Counted from the stretch's first letter, positions 54,301-62,558 are shown. The stretch is DNA of 64,000 bases from Winogradskyella pacifica (GCF_013403915.1 NZ_JABFDI010000011.1:62001-126000), one strand, 5' to 3'. Numbers and translations: made by a program. Notes: generated by a model from the letters alone, not told the origin.

Positions 54301-54803
54301 ATGGTGATTTACTAGAAAAAGATGAAGAGGAAATGTATTATGGCATAGAGCAGAATGCTTATGTTGAGTTGTGTCATTTAGTAAATACAGACAACAGTAT
54401 TCGATCTAAAGAACTAAGGGAAACATATAAATCTGTAGAAACAGATATTAGAGTGGTGGTCGATTGGAATCACGGTGAAACAGACCTCGATTTATACGTT
54501 AAAAACCCAGATAATGAAGTGGTTTACTATGGTCATGACACTTCGAAATTTGGAGGTCGATTATCAGAAGATTTAACGGAAGGGTACGGTCCGGAAAGTT
54601 ATTGGATTAAAGAGGCTCAAAAAGGGGATTATAAAGTTTCGGTAGATTATTACTCTGATCGTGTTCAGAAGATTACAGGACCAGCGAGTTTAAAAGTTAC
54701 TATCTATAGAAATTATGGAAAACCTAATGAGGAAAAATCCATTAAGGTTATAAGGTTAAGTGATGATGACTCAAAAAGAGACATTGAAACGATAACTATT
54801 TAA
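51357..54803 (+). CDS. exported VIT-vWA-CarboxypepD-plug-TPR-DUF2135 fusion protein
   Basis: The 1148-residue exported protein has a signal peptide (about 1-20), a VIT domain (about 25-150), a vWA domain (about 255-395) with a MIDAS-like DASYS (261-265) and LFSDG, and a linker. A carboxypeptidase-like domain (about 625-700, GLPLPGVSVIVKGTTRG) and a SusC-like TonB receptor plug (about 705-830, TIKIRGLGTVNG, PLYVVDGLPY, DAGATAIYGSRGANGVI) follow. TPR repeats (about 890-990) and DUF2135 (about 1030-1135, DLDLYVKNPDNEVVYYG) complete it. No beta-barrel exists, so it cannot be a transporter. Function unknown; a surface scaffold is inferred. Confidence 0.88.
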   Translation: MKKLLFLILVLMQSVASNSQNFPSVKLEDKSKLKLDKLQVNVEISGNYATVTYDMTFYNGLNRVLEGELAFPLAQGQSVSHFAMDLNGKLRSAVVVEKELGRVAYENTIKQRIDPALLEQTQGNNYKARVYPIPAKGYKRIVITYEQNLLVNEGNCQFSIPFDFKDALNDFKIEIKCNNLDQVPVVTESFNKTLKFINTDNGLSAAYHEKKILLDKDLKLEIPITNVFALQTFEEYFHLSKTFVPKKRLKTKPRSISILWDASYSMHYRKLDKELDVISNYLEYLSDVKVTVVVFSNTEISNTVYRIKKGKSMELINALKEITYDGGTSYKGLSLPKSDEVLLFSDGLHNLGTLNLQNKSTLYCLNSVSSANHQLLGVMASDHGGNYINLNTTSTNSALEKLKHEAFQFLGVKHNNSLYEMYPKVHTIVDENFNLSGKYIEAKPIELLFGYGDEITERIKVDISSSSNSDISKRLWAKAKLNYLTKNKEEHKSDIIELAKAYHLISPYTSMIVLDRIEDYVRYKIEPPSELMEEYKRRLSQSKLQQQNLLANLEGRKSNLKDDYKTIRDWYNKDFTLKTTPIKKKPKVNNVNNTTNTNTETRIVNNSSHSLNTRPVATHHIDSTKAIVSGTIISSSDGLPLPGVSVIVKGTTRGAQTDFDGNFVINASPNETLVVSYVGMDSVEQKLSSETTLNIVLIEDASTLDEVVVMAYGTTRKASITSSVTRITSESIESKVSQSLMGQVSGVNITESNGSSGSNSTIKIRGLGTVNGSQEPLYVVDGLPYTGHISDINTPDILTISVLKDAGATAIYGSRGANGVILITTKKGEKTNRKEIEELNKKIAEQSTLQSWDKNASYIQYLSEQNSAEEAYIAYLKIRENYRNTPSFFLDVADFFETKNRIDLALRVATNLIEIELDNHELIRALAYKLEQYKKYDLAIYVYKTVLELRPEHPQSYRDLALAYEANGDIDAAIDLFLKIINGDLLEKDEEEMYYGIEQNAYVELCHLVNTDNSIRSKELRETYKSVETDIRVVVDWNHGETDLDLYVKNPDNEVVYYGHDTSKFGGRLSEDLTEGYGPESYWIKEAQKGDYKVSVDYYSDRVQKITGPASLKVTIYRNYGKPNEEKSIKVIRLSDDDSKRDIETITI

Positions 54804-54807
54804 AACA

Positions 54808-54837
54808 AAAAGCCCAACGCAAACGCATTGGGCTTTT
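54808..54837. terminator. bidirectional terminator between convergent genes
   Basis: AAAAGCCCAACGC/GCATTGGGCTTTT with a 4-nt loop and one mismatch, 5 bp after the fusion gene and 22 bp from the end of the convergent OmpA gene. A and T runs on both sides suit both strands. Confidence 0.88.
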
Positions 54838-54858
54838 CTATATTAAAATCTATTAGGA

Positions 54859-55716
54859 TTATTTTCCTTCAGATAAATTTTTCATTTCATTTTCAACCAT
54901 TTCATAGAATTGGTCAATTTTAGGCATTACAACAATACGCGTACGTCTGTTTTTTGCTCTGTTTTCAGCAGTATCGTTTTCTACTAAAGGCACGTAAGAA
55001 CTACGACCAGCAGCAATTAATTGTTGTGGATTAACATCTAAGCTCTCTAAAACTCTTACTACAGAAGTAGCACGTTTTACACTTAAATCCCAGTTGTCAA
55101 CTAATGGTGGCTTGTTATAAGATAAATCATCTGTATGAGACTCTACCATAGCTTCAAAATCAGGTTTGCTGTTTATTACTTTAGCAACTTTAGCTAATAT
55201 TTCGTTAGCTCTCGTTGTTACAGTATAGCTTCCACTTTTAAATAATAATTTATCAGCAATAGAAATGAATACAACTCCCTTTTCTACATTAATTTCGATA
55301 TCTGGATCGTTAATTCCAACGGCTTTCTTAAGGCTAGTTACAACAGCAAGTGTTACACTATCCTTCTTCGTTAACGCATCTTGTAATCTTGTAATTTTTA
55401 AATCACGTTCTTTTAAACTCTCCAAAGACTTCTCAAGGTTTTCAGAACCTTTTTTAGTTAAGATTGTTAAATCTCCTTTGGTATCAATTAAATCTTGATT
55501 TGATTTACGTAAATCAGCCAATTGATCTTTCATCGTTTCTACTCTCGCATTTGCAGCAGCAACATCAGAGAGACAACTGTTTAATTTAACGGTTGCAGTA
55601 TTTAATAAATCTTGGGTTTCTTGATATTTTTCTTGTAGCGCAACATGTTCTTTCTTAGACACACAAGATGCTAAAAACAACATTGAACAAACACCTAATA
55701 ACATTAATTTTTTCAT
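54859..55716 (-). CDS. OmpA-family lipoprotein with coiled coil
   Basis: The 285-residue protein has a lipoprotein signal (MKKLMLLGVCSMLFLASC), a coiled coil (about 20-120) and a C-terminal OmpA peptidoglycan-binding domain with ESHTDDLSYNKPP, NWDLSVKRATSVVRVL, AAGRSSYVPLVEND and NRAKNRRTRIVVMPK. It likely ties the outer membrane to peptidoglycan. Expressed alone. Confidence 0.93.
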   Translation of the reverse strand: MKKLMLLGVCSMLFLASCVSKKEHVALQEKYQETQDLLNTATVKLNSCLSDVAAANARVETMKDQLADLRKSNQDLIDTKGDLTILTKKGSENLEKSLESLKERDLKITRLQDALTKKDSVTLAVVTSLKKAVGINDPDIEINVEKGVVFISIADKLLFKSGSYTVTTRANEILAKVAKVINSKPDFEAMVESHTDDLSYNKPPLVDNWDLSVKRATSVVRVLESLDVNPQQLIAAGRSSYVPLVENDTAENRAKNRRTRIVVMPKIDQFYEMVENEMKNLSEGK

Positions 55717-55820
55717 AATTGAATTTTAGTTTAAATTGTTAATTTTAACATAGCAAAATTATGGAAAACAAAAGTTCTCCTATCATGGATTAACATAAAT
55801 TTTAACAGTTTTGTAAACAT

Positions 55821-56813
55821 TTAAAACTGAGACCGTTTATTTATGAAATAAGACCAAACTATAGACGCTGTTTCGTAATAACCAGAACGTTTAGGAAGTT
55901 GTTTTCTTTGTTTTAAAAGTCGCGGTAAATTATAGTAAAATGACAAATGTGCTTTTAAAATAGCGAATAGAAATGTTGGTTTCAATTGAAACAAGAAACG
56001 CATCGCTGCAACACCATCCAATAACATTCGAAACAATATTCTAAAAATTAAATTAGTATCTGTATTTTTTACAAGCGTAAATAAGCTATTTCTAAAATTG
56101 AGATAGGTTTTCTTAGGATTGGTAGTATTTAATGTCGCACCACCAACATGATAGACTGTTGAAGTTCCGATATACTTTGTGGTATAGTTAGCATTAAATG
56201 CACGCCAGCACAAATCAATCTCCTCCATATGTGCAAAATAGGTTTCATCAAAACCGTTTAAGCTTTTATAAGTTTCATTTTTTATAAAAAAGCAGGCGCC
56301 AGATGCCCAAAAAATTGTTTTGGTATCGTTGTATTGACCGTTGTCTTCTTCAATGGTGTCAAAAATTCGGCCTCTGCAATACGGATAACCATATTTGTCT
56401 ATAAATCCGCCAGCAGCACCAGCATATTCAAAATGAGATTTATTTTTGTAATCTAAGATTTTAGGTTGAATGATGGCTGTATTGTCATTGCTATTAAATT
56501 CTGAAATAATAGGTTGAAGCCAATTTTCTGTAACCTCAATATCGCTATTAAGTAAGCAGAGTAGAGGTTCTTCAATATGTTTTAAAGCATCGTTATAACC
56601 TTTAGCATACCCACCGTTTTCACTATTCTGAATTACAATTACATTCTTAAAATGCTCAGCAACAAATGCCACAGAATCATCAGTTGAAGCATTATCAGCG
56701 AGATAGATAATAGCATCATTAGAATGTTTTATAACAGAAGGTAAAAACTGTTCAAGCAAAGCTTTCCCATTCCAGTTTAAAATAACAATCGCTATATCTT
56801 TAGTTTGTAACAT
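55821..56813 (-). CDS. glycosyltransferase family 2
   Basis: The 330-residue GT-A enzyme has VILNWNGKALLEQFLPSVIK near the N-terminus, YLADNASTDDS, LNSDIEVTENWLQP (DxD-like), SGACFFIKNETY and GFDETYFAHMEEIDLCWR. The family transfers sugars such as rhamnose to polysaccharides. The start adjoins the stop of the HsdR-N gene with no gap, so they are co-transcribed. Confidence 0.92.
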   Translation of the reverse strand: MLQTKDIAIVILNWNGKALLEQFLPSVIKHSNDAIIYLADNASTDDSVAFVAEHFKNVIVIQNSENGGYAKGYNDALKHIEEPLLCLLNSDIEVTENWLQPIISEFNSNDNTAIIQPKILDYKNKSHFEYAGAAGGFIDKYGYPYCRGRIFDTIEEDNGQYNDTKTIFWASGACFFIKNETYKSLNGFDETYFAHMEEIDLCWRAFNANYTTKYIGTSTVYHVGGATLNTTNPKKTYLNFRNSLFTLVKNTDTNLIFRILFRMLLDGVAAMRFLFQLKPTFLFAILKAHLSFYYNLPRLLKQRKQLPKRSGYYETASIVWSYFINKRSQF

Positions 56814-57266
56814 TTAGTGTGGTGTATAATTGGGAATATCTCTTAAAAAGGAAAAGCGTTCAGCATCAAAATCCATTTCACAATAATAATGATTTAAACC
56901 ATTAGTAACCATTAAAAAGGACGCATTTAAAGCTAAGTTATAACGTGCTATCTGATCAAAAGTAGTCTGGTCTATTGGTATGTTGTGCGATTTACATTCT
57001 ACAATTAAATGAATACTACCATCCGAGTTAAAAATGACGATATCATAACGTTTTTTTAAGCCGTTTATAATCAGCTCTTTTTCAACATTAATCAATGATT
57101 TTGGGAATTTTTTCTCATTAATTAAATAATGAACACAGTGTTGTCTTACCCATTCTTCGGGTTGAAGAATGATAAATTTTTTCCGAATGACATCAAAAAT
57201 AGAAACTTTATTTTCTGTACTTTTGAAACGGTATTCAAACTTTGGAAAGTTGAGTTCTAGCAACAC
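56814..57266 (-). CDS. HsdR N-terminal-like (PD-(D/E)XK) protein
   Basis: The product of about 150 residues matches the N-terminal domain of type I restriction HsdR subunits, with FDVIRKKFIILQPEEWVRQH and the nuclease-like core YDIVIFNSDGSIHLIVECKS (Asp and E-x-K). Helicase motifs are absent, and no hsdM or hsdS lies nearby, so it is not a restriction system. Function unknown; it is widespread in flavobacteria next to holA. A start near GTG 57266 is preferred; the frame is open up to GTG 57308. Confidence 0.78.
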   Translation of the reverse strand: MLLELNFPKFEYRFKSTENKVSIFDVIRKKFIILQPEEWVRQHCVHYLINEKKFPKSLINVEKELIINGLKKRYDIVIFNSDGSIHLIVECKSHNIPIDQTTFDQIARYNLALNASFLMVTNGLNHYYCEMDFDAERFSFLRDIPNYTPH

Positions 57267-57404
57267 CTTGGATAGCTTATTTTTTTCAAAGTTAAAGCAG
57301 AATAGCACAAATCACAATTTTCAATTACTAAAATCTATATAATTTAGTGTAAAGCTGAATTAAGCGTTTAGATTTTGAAATTTTTAACTTGGTATTTTTA
57401 CAAT

Positions 57405-58412
57405 TTGGACGAAATAAAAGAAATAGTAGCTGCAATCAAAAAGGGAGATATAAAACCTATTTACTTTTTAATGGGTGAGGAAGCCTATTATATTGATAAA
57501 ATATCAGACTATATTGAAGAGCATCTTTTAGATGAGGCTGAAAAAGGTTTTAACCAAATGGTGCTTTACGGACGCGATGTAACTATAGATGATATTGTGA
57601 GTAATGCCAAACGTTATCCTATGATGGCAGAACGCCAAGTTGTGATTGTTAAAGAAGCTCAAGATTTAAGCAGAACCATAGAACAATTAGCAAAATACGC
57701 AGCTAATCCACAACCTTCAACTGTTTTAGTGCTCAATTATAAGTACAAAAAAATAGATAAACGTAAGGCTTTATATAAGACCATTAATAAACACGGTGGC
57801 ATTGTTTTCGAAAGTAAGAAAATGTATGAAAATCAGGTGGCTGATTGGATTAGACGTGTTTTAGCTGGTCAGGATTATAATATATCTCCAAAGGCTGCTC
57901 AAATGTTAGTCGAATTCCTTGGGACGGATCTTAGTAAAATCGATAACGAACTTAAGAAACTTAAGATTGTTCTACCTGCAGGTACTCAAATTACACCAGA
58001 GCACATAGAGGAAAATATTGGTATAAGTAAAGATTACAATAATTTTGAATTACGTAAAGCTGTCGGTAGTAGAAATGCGATAAAGGCGCATCAAATTGCG
58101 AAGTATTTTGCCGAAAACCCAAAGGATAATCCTATTGTTGTTTCTGTTGCTTTGTTATTTGGCTTCTTTTCTCAATTATTACACCTTCATGGTATGTCTG
58201 ATAAAAACCCTCGTAGTGTAGCTTCGGCATTAAAAGTGAATCCTTATTTTGTGAATGAATATTTAGATGCTGCTCGTAATTACCCCATGAAAAAAGTAAG
58301 CTATATTATTGGTGTGCTTCGCGAAACAGATGTAAAAAGCAAAGGTGTAGGTGCTAATGCAATTCCTCAAGGCGACTTGCTTAAGGAGTTGTTAGTTAAG
58401 ATTTTGGGATAG
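57405..58412 (+). CDS. holA: DNA polymerase III delta subunit
   Basis: The 335-residue clamp-loader subunit opens the beta clamp for replication. The N-terminus IKPIYFLMGEEAYYIDKIS and the central AERQVVIVKEAQDLS match HolA. The start TTG at 57405 (LDEIKEIVAAIKKG) is preferred to the TTG at 57375, which adds hydrophobic residues. The last 460 bp is repeated at 62881-63340. The final 49 bp may have a different origin from the rest because it differs from the copy only by synonymous changes. Confidence 0.93.
   Translation: MDEIKEIVAAIKKGDIKPIYFLMGEEAYYIDKISDYIEEHLLDEAEKGFNQMVLYGRDVTIDDIVSNAKRYPMMAERQVVIVKEAQDLSRTIEQLAKYAANPQPSTVLVLNYKYKKIDKRKALYKTINKHGGIVFESKKMYENQVADWIRRVLAGQDYNISPKAAQMLVEFLGTDLSKIDNELKKLKIVLPAGTQITPEHIEENIGISKDYNNFELRKAVGSRNAIKAHQIAKYFAENPKDNPIVVSVALLFGFFSQLLHLHGMSDKNPRSVASALKVNPYFVNEYLDAARNYPMKKVSYIIGVLRETDVKSKGVGANAIPQGDLLKELLVKILG
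57953..58412 (+). repeat. left copy of 460-bp holA direct repeat
   Basis: Positions 57953-58363 are identical to 62881-63291 (411 bp). 58364-58412 differs from 63292-63340 at seven bases, all synonymous, including TAG versus TAA stops. The two copies lie 4928 bp apart. Confidence 0.95.
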
Positions 58413-58761
58413 TGTAATAATTTATATTTTTTATGGTTTAGAAAGTATGAGATTAACTTTCTTTCCTTCATTTTATAAATAAAGATTTTAACTCTCCTTT
58501 ACTTTTTATGTTTAACAATAGAATGTCCTTCTTCTTCTTCTTCGATGGCATGTAGAATTATATTATTATTTAACGTTTCAGCATGTCTTTTGTCAAGAAT
58601 ATGTTTAGGAGATTAATTTATTTAAAATACATTTCGCATATATAAACTGGGGCTGTCTATTAAAGATTGTTCATCATCTTTTTTTTTAATTCAGATCAAT
58701 AAAAATTAAAAGAATTTAGATTTTTTGCAATGGTAAGTAGTTTTATAAATAGCCATTTATA
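58413..58761. other. 349-bp gap after holA with a gene remnant
   Basis: AT-rich sequence without a complete gene. It starts with TTTTTTATGGTTTA, which resembles the sequence after the second holA copy (TTTTTTTATGGTCTA). The minus strand holds a 3' gene remnant at 58499-58609. Confidence 0.5.
58499..58609 (-). pseudogene. possible 3' gene remnant on the minus strand
   Basis: A minus-strand frame encodes about 36 codons with protein-like composition, including KRHAETLNNNIILHAIEEEE and ending HSIVKHKK before a TAA. It has no start codon and an in-frame stop just upstream. The sequence resembles the C-terminal end of a lost gene. The source family was not recognised. Confidence 0.35.
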
Positions 58762-59724
58762 TCACCACCAACCTTTTATATTATAAACATTTTTTGGTTG
58801 ATTATTGGCTTGAGCAACACCAATATCCCTAACAGCATCAATTAATGCCTTTTCTTTATCCTCTCTGTTTTTATATTGTTTCATTTTAAAATCCCATTCT
58901 CGTTGATCTAATTCTTGTATTCTCTGTCCGATGCGTTGAGATAATTTCACTCCTTCTTCATAACATTTTGAATCTGGATCTATTAAAGACAAATGAGAAG
59001 AAGCCTTATTAGCGGAATTAGTATCCAAACCTGCATTCCATACATTATTGGCATTGGTTATATGGGATTCACATTCGTTATCAATTTTTTCTTGAAAAAC
59101 AATGGCAACTTGATCCATGGCTGTTTCATAACATTCCTTAGTGACTTGAGGGATTTCCATCAGTTTAGAAATTGCCACATTATAGTGTTTTTTACTTTTT
59201 TCTGCTTCTGCTTCTTTAAGAATAAAATCACAGTGAGAATTATAATATTCAACAATCTTAAATTTACCTTTATCTACAAAATCTTTAAAAATTGGATTTT
59301 TAGCTTTGATTTGTTTAATGGCTGATATATATGCCTTAGTATCACTTGTACCAACGCCTTTTACTTTTAATATTTCTGATGAGAATAAGGTTCCATTCAA
59401 TCCATCTCCAATATAAAAATAGACTTCAAGAGTAATAACTACTTTTCTCGGAGGACCAGGAAGAACCTCTTTAAATAATAACGTAATATTTGGTGTAATT
59501 ATAAATCTTGAATCTTTAGATCCACCCATGCCATTCACGGTCGCTATTTGGTTTAATTTATTTTCTAATAAATTTTTAGCAGAACCTGGTAAACCATCAA
59601 TTTGATCAGACACATAAGTAGAGATTTGTACGCGGCCTAAATCATCTGTTTTTCCTAAAGAATTCTGGCCAAATGAGAAAGAAAATAACAGAATAAAAAC
59701 AAGTGTATTTAAATAATATTTCAT
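58762..59724 (-). CDS. exported protein of unknown function, last gene of four-gene operon
   Basis: The ATG at 59724 is preferred over an upstream TTG. The 320-residue product has a signal peptide (MKYYLNTLVFILLFSFSFGQ), an N-terminal domain with VQISTYVSDQIDGLPGSAKN and LEVYFYIGDGLNGTLFSSE, and a helical C-terminal half with CDFILKEAEAEKSKKHYNVA, suggesting tetratricopeptide-like helices, ending with VYNIKGWW. No named family is certain. It follows the DUF6175 gene after 13 bp. Confidence 0.7.
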   Translation of the reverse strand: MKYYLNTLVFILLFSFSFGQNSLGKTDDLGRVQISTYVSDQIDGLPGSAKNLLENKLNQIATVNGMGGSKDSRFIITPNITLLFKEVLPGPPRKVVITLEVYFYIGDGLNGTLFSSEILKVKGVGTSDTKAYISAIKQIKAKNPIFKDFVDKGKFKIVEYYNSHCDFILKEAEAEKSKKHYNVAISKLMEIPQVTKECYETAMDQVAIVFQEKIDNECESHITNANNVWNAGLDTNSANKASSHLSLIDPDSKCYEEGVKLSQRIGQRIQELDQREWDFKMKQYKNREDKEKALIDAVRDIGVAQANNQPKNVYNIKGWW

Positions 59725-59737
59725 AGTCAATGTTTAA

Positions 59738-60700
59738 TTATTTAGACCCTAAATAAAGTGTTGCTTCACCTAAACCTCTAATAGTTAGTTTGTTTACAAT
59801 TCCGAGATCTTTAAGATAGTCACTTAAGCCCTTAGCCCAATTTCTAGCATCCAATCCTCTGATTTTCCCGTTTCTCTCGTATGTCATTGGTATTCTAACT
59901 TGTTCAAAACTCATCATTGTAGCCTCTGCGTCCATAGTTGTATACGACCCATTTACACTGTTAGCATCTAACCAATTTTCAATTAAAAAACTTAACTCAT
60001 CATCACCAAAATTATCAGATTCTAAATCGTATTCCCAGTCATCCCATACGCGAATGCCTAAATTCACTTCTCTACCTTTTTCAAACCATCCGTCAAAAGT
60101 AGTCTGTAAACTTGCTAGAAATTTATCAATTCTAGAGCTCACAGCTTCTTCTAATAAAATAGGTAAGGGGCTAGAAAAATCGGGAGCTCCAGTACCTGAA
60201 GTTTCTGCTATTTGCTTTCCTGTATAAGCGTCTAAACCTCTTAGAATAAAAGTAACTTGCTTTTCAAGTCCATTATCAGTAATAGCCCAGCTCATTTCTA
60301 GAATAATATCAGCTTTAGCTGTTTTTTTTAGAGCATCAATTGGGGTTTCTGAAACTTCAGACCCAGTATTTTTTGATGATCTTAATTCTTGTTCAGCGTT
60401 TTTTGCTTCTACTTTTTTAAGTTCGGCAGATAGGTCTTTTGCACTAAATCCTCTTTCGCTTAATAATCCATTAATTTGGGTAATCACTAAAGCTAGATCA
60501 CTGTTACGTTGAAGTGCCATTTGATATAAAGGGATGTCTTTAACCACCCCTTGATTATCTATTGTCTGAGTATATCCATTTTCATAACACCAAGTATCAG
60601 CAGGCACAACCATAAGAGTCGGTTTTTTAGCTTGAGAAAACGAAAAGTTTATAACCAAAAGTGTGTTAAATAGTACTAATATTTGTTTTTGTAATTTCAT
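59738..60700 (-). CDS. DUF6175 family exported protein
   Basis: The 320-residue product has a signal peptide (about 1-22, ending SFSQ) and matches DUF6175: PTLMVVPADTWCYENGYTQ near the N-terminus, KTAKADIILEMSWAITDNG in the middle and RIPMTYERNGKIRGLDARNW near the end. The family is known in Bacteroidota but not functionally characterised. It is the third gene of the operon, 11 bp after the 175-residue gene. Confidence 0.82.
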   Translation of the reverse strand: MKLQKQILVLFNTLLVINFSFSQAKKPTLMVVPADTWCYENGYTQTIDNQGVVKDIPLYQMALQRNSDLALVITQINGLLSERGFSAKDLSAELKKVEAKNAEQELRSSKNTGSEVSETPIDALKKTAKADIILEMSWAITDNGLEKQVTFILRGLDAYTGKQIAETSGTGAPDFSSPLPILLEEAVSSRIDKFLASLQTTFDGWFEKGREVNLGIRVWDDWEYDLESDNFGDDELSFLIENWLDANSVNGSYTTMDAEATMMSFEQVRIPMTYERNGKIRGLDARNWAKGLSDYLKDLGIVNKLTIRGLGEATLYLGSK

Positions 60701-60711
60701 TTTTATAAATT

Positions 60712-61239
60712 TTAAAACCCGCTATCTAGTGATTTTATAATGTTTTCTTCTTCTAATTTTTTTCTTAATAGAGTCACATTAACAGTAACTAGAGTACCTA
60801 TTCGGTACTCTTTTTTACCCACTTTCATTCTATCTGTCACACCATCTATTACATTAACATATTTGCTAAAGTTGTTGAGATCTTTATTTCCATTGCTTTC
60901 AAAAAACTCTTTAAAAAAGTCTTCAAACTCTGTTTCCAAGTTAGAAGACCTAGCTAAAGCTGGTTTTTTTGTACATTTTGTGCCTTGACTATCAATTCCT
61001 TGAAAAATAACAGCATGAACAGCATTTTTAGAAGCTTGTACTCTTGCAATACTTTCGTCCCTTAATATGGAATAAACTTTGAGTGTATAAGTTCCTGCAG
61101 CTGCTTCTCCAACACATTCAATATCATAATTCCATTTAGCAGTTTCTATATCCGCCTTTTTTTTATTTCTTTTAGATTGTGCATTGGCTGTTCCAATTGC
61201 AAAAAATAGAATTGAAATAAAAATTAATGTTTTTTTCAT
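60712..61239 (-). CDS. small exported protein, LPP20/FlgT-N-like
   Basis: The 175-residue product has a signal peptide (MKKTLIFISILFFAIGTANAQ) and a compact domain with RVQASKNAVHAVIFQGID and EYRIGTLVTVNVTLLRKKL. The Ala-rich helix followed by strands resembles the LPP20/FlgT N-terminal fold, which is a tentative comparison. It starts 2 bp after the 438-residue gene, so it is tightly coupled. Confidence 0.65.
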   Translation of the reverse strand: MKKTLIFISILFFAIGTANAQSKRNKKKADIETAKWNYDIECVGEAAAGTYTLKVYSILRDESIARVQASKNAVHAVIFQGIDSQGTKCTKKPALARSSNLETEFEDFFKEFFESNGNKDLNNFSKYVNVIDGVTDRMKVGKKEYRIGTLVTVNVTLLRKKLEEENIIKSLDSGF

Positions 61240-61241
61240 AA

Positions 61242-62558
61242 TTATTTAATTTGTCTAATTAACATTCCAGAAGCTAAATTCTTTGCTTTTCCTTTAAAAA
61301 GTGTTTTACCTAACTCTTTTTCTTTTCCTTCAGAAGCACCGTAGCGATTATCCCAAACTTGTTTTTTATCCACTTTAATAGATGCTATTTTCTTATAAGT
61401 GATATCGTTTGTTTCGCTGTCCCATATTTCTTCAAGTACTTCGAAGTTTTCACCGCCCTCTAAACCTTCTTTCATACCGATTTTAGAATAAATTTCACCA
61501 TCTTCAATTATAATGGGAGATTTGGGTTTAAAAACGTCATGGTTTTTTTGAAGTTTGGCATAAACCTGATCTACATTCCTGATTGTAGATAATTCGATGA
61601 TCTGTTCTTCTGTTCTTTTCTCCTTTAAAGAAAATGTGACTAGACTTGAAGCTTTTTCTGTACCAATAAATTCAAAGTTAACATCCAATGAAGCAAAGGT
61701 TATATCTTCACCATTTCTTTTAGCCTTAATTATTTCCCCTAGTTCTGACCAGGTTTTTTCTGTCCAATCTAAACGATATAACCATGCTGTTGTCCAAACA
61801 GAATATCCTTCTTTTGTTTTATTATATATTTTTTCAGAACCCTTTAATGCTAAATCCCTAGCTAAACTTGACAATTCATTTGCTGCTGCATCTGTTGTTT
61901 GTTTGATGGCTAATGCAATTGGCTCATTAGAAACAAAATTCATTTTTGTAAAAACTACAAAAGTGTTTTTTATTAAATTCTTACCTGAATTCTGAAGCTC
62001 ATTAATACCTCTAGTGGTTGTTTTTGCCTCAGCTATTTGTTGAGCACTTGCACTGTATGCACCTCTGTCTTGAATAAGTTTCATTGGGTTATAGTCTTCT
62101 TGATCAAATTGATCAAGATTAAACCACTTAGAAACTAATTCAAAAGGAAGTTTTTTTTCATTAATAAATTTATCAATCTCATATTGTACTTCAGAATTAT
62201 TGCTAATTGCGCCAGCGGTGGCATTAGATGCAGCTCCAGATAGCGCATTATTAATCATTTTATTAGTTTCACTTTTATTAATCCCAAGTGCCTCTCTTTC
62301 CTCATCTGTTAAAGTATAATCCGATCTGTCAAAAGAACTTAATTCAATCCTGTGATCATTGTATTTTTCTGGAAATGGCCAAGCTTCATAATTCTTAGTA
62401 ACTAAATCTGAATTTTCAAAACTTTCTCCGACTACTAAAATATTATGAAGAGAGCTTCTTTGGTATTTTTTTTCTTCTATTTTACTTTTTTGAGCCGTAA
62501 CTAATTGTATAGTGAACATTAAAATTGATAGAATAAAAATGTTTTTTTTGTTTTTCAT
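61242..62558 (-). CDS. exported protein, first gene of four-gene operon
   Basis: The 438-residue product has a signal peptide (about 1-22, IQLVTAQ). The N-terminal part shows SSLHNILVVGESFENSDL; the centre has an Ala-rich helix. The C-terminal 95 residues (EDGEIYSKIGMKEGLEGGEN, KIASIKVDKKQVWDNRYG) resemble the FlgT C-terminal domain, but only loosely. No family name is certain. It has a good promoter box and a palindrome at the predicted transcription start. Confidence 0.65.
   Translation of the reverse strand: MKNKKNIFILSILMFTIQLVTAQKSKIEEKKYQRSSLHNILVVGESFENSDLVTKNYEAWPFPEKYNDHRIELSSFDRSDYTLTDEEREALGINKSETNKMINNALSGAASNATAGAISNNSEVQYEIDKFINEKKLPFELVSKWFNLDQFDQEDYNPMKLIQDRGAYSASAQQIAEAKTTTRGINELQNSGKNLIKNTFVVFTKMNFVSNEPIALAIKQTTDAAANELSSLARDLALKGSEKIYNKTKEGYSVWTTAWLYRLDWTEKTWSELGEIIKAKRNGEDITFASLDVNFEFIGTEKASSLVTFSLKEKRTEEQIIELSTIRNVDQVYAKLQKNHDVFKPKSPIIIEDGEIYSKIGMKEGLEGGENFEVLEEIWDSETNDITYKKIASIKVDKKQVWDNRYGASEGKEKELGKTLFKGKAKNLASGMLIRQIK

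Noticed and set aside
51357..54803. SusC-type TonB-dependent transporter
   Set aside because: The carboxypeptidase-like and plug domains are present but no barrel follows; VIT, vWA, TPR and DUF2135 surround them.
56814..57308. Type I restriction system
   Set aside because: Only an HsdR N-terminal-like domain is present; helicase motifs, methylase and specificity genes are absent.
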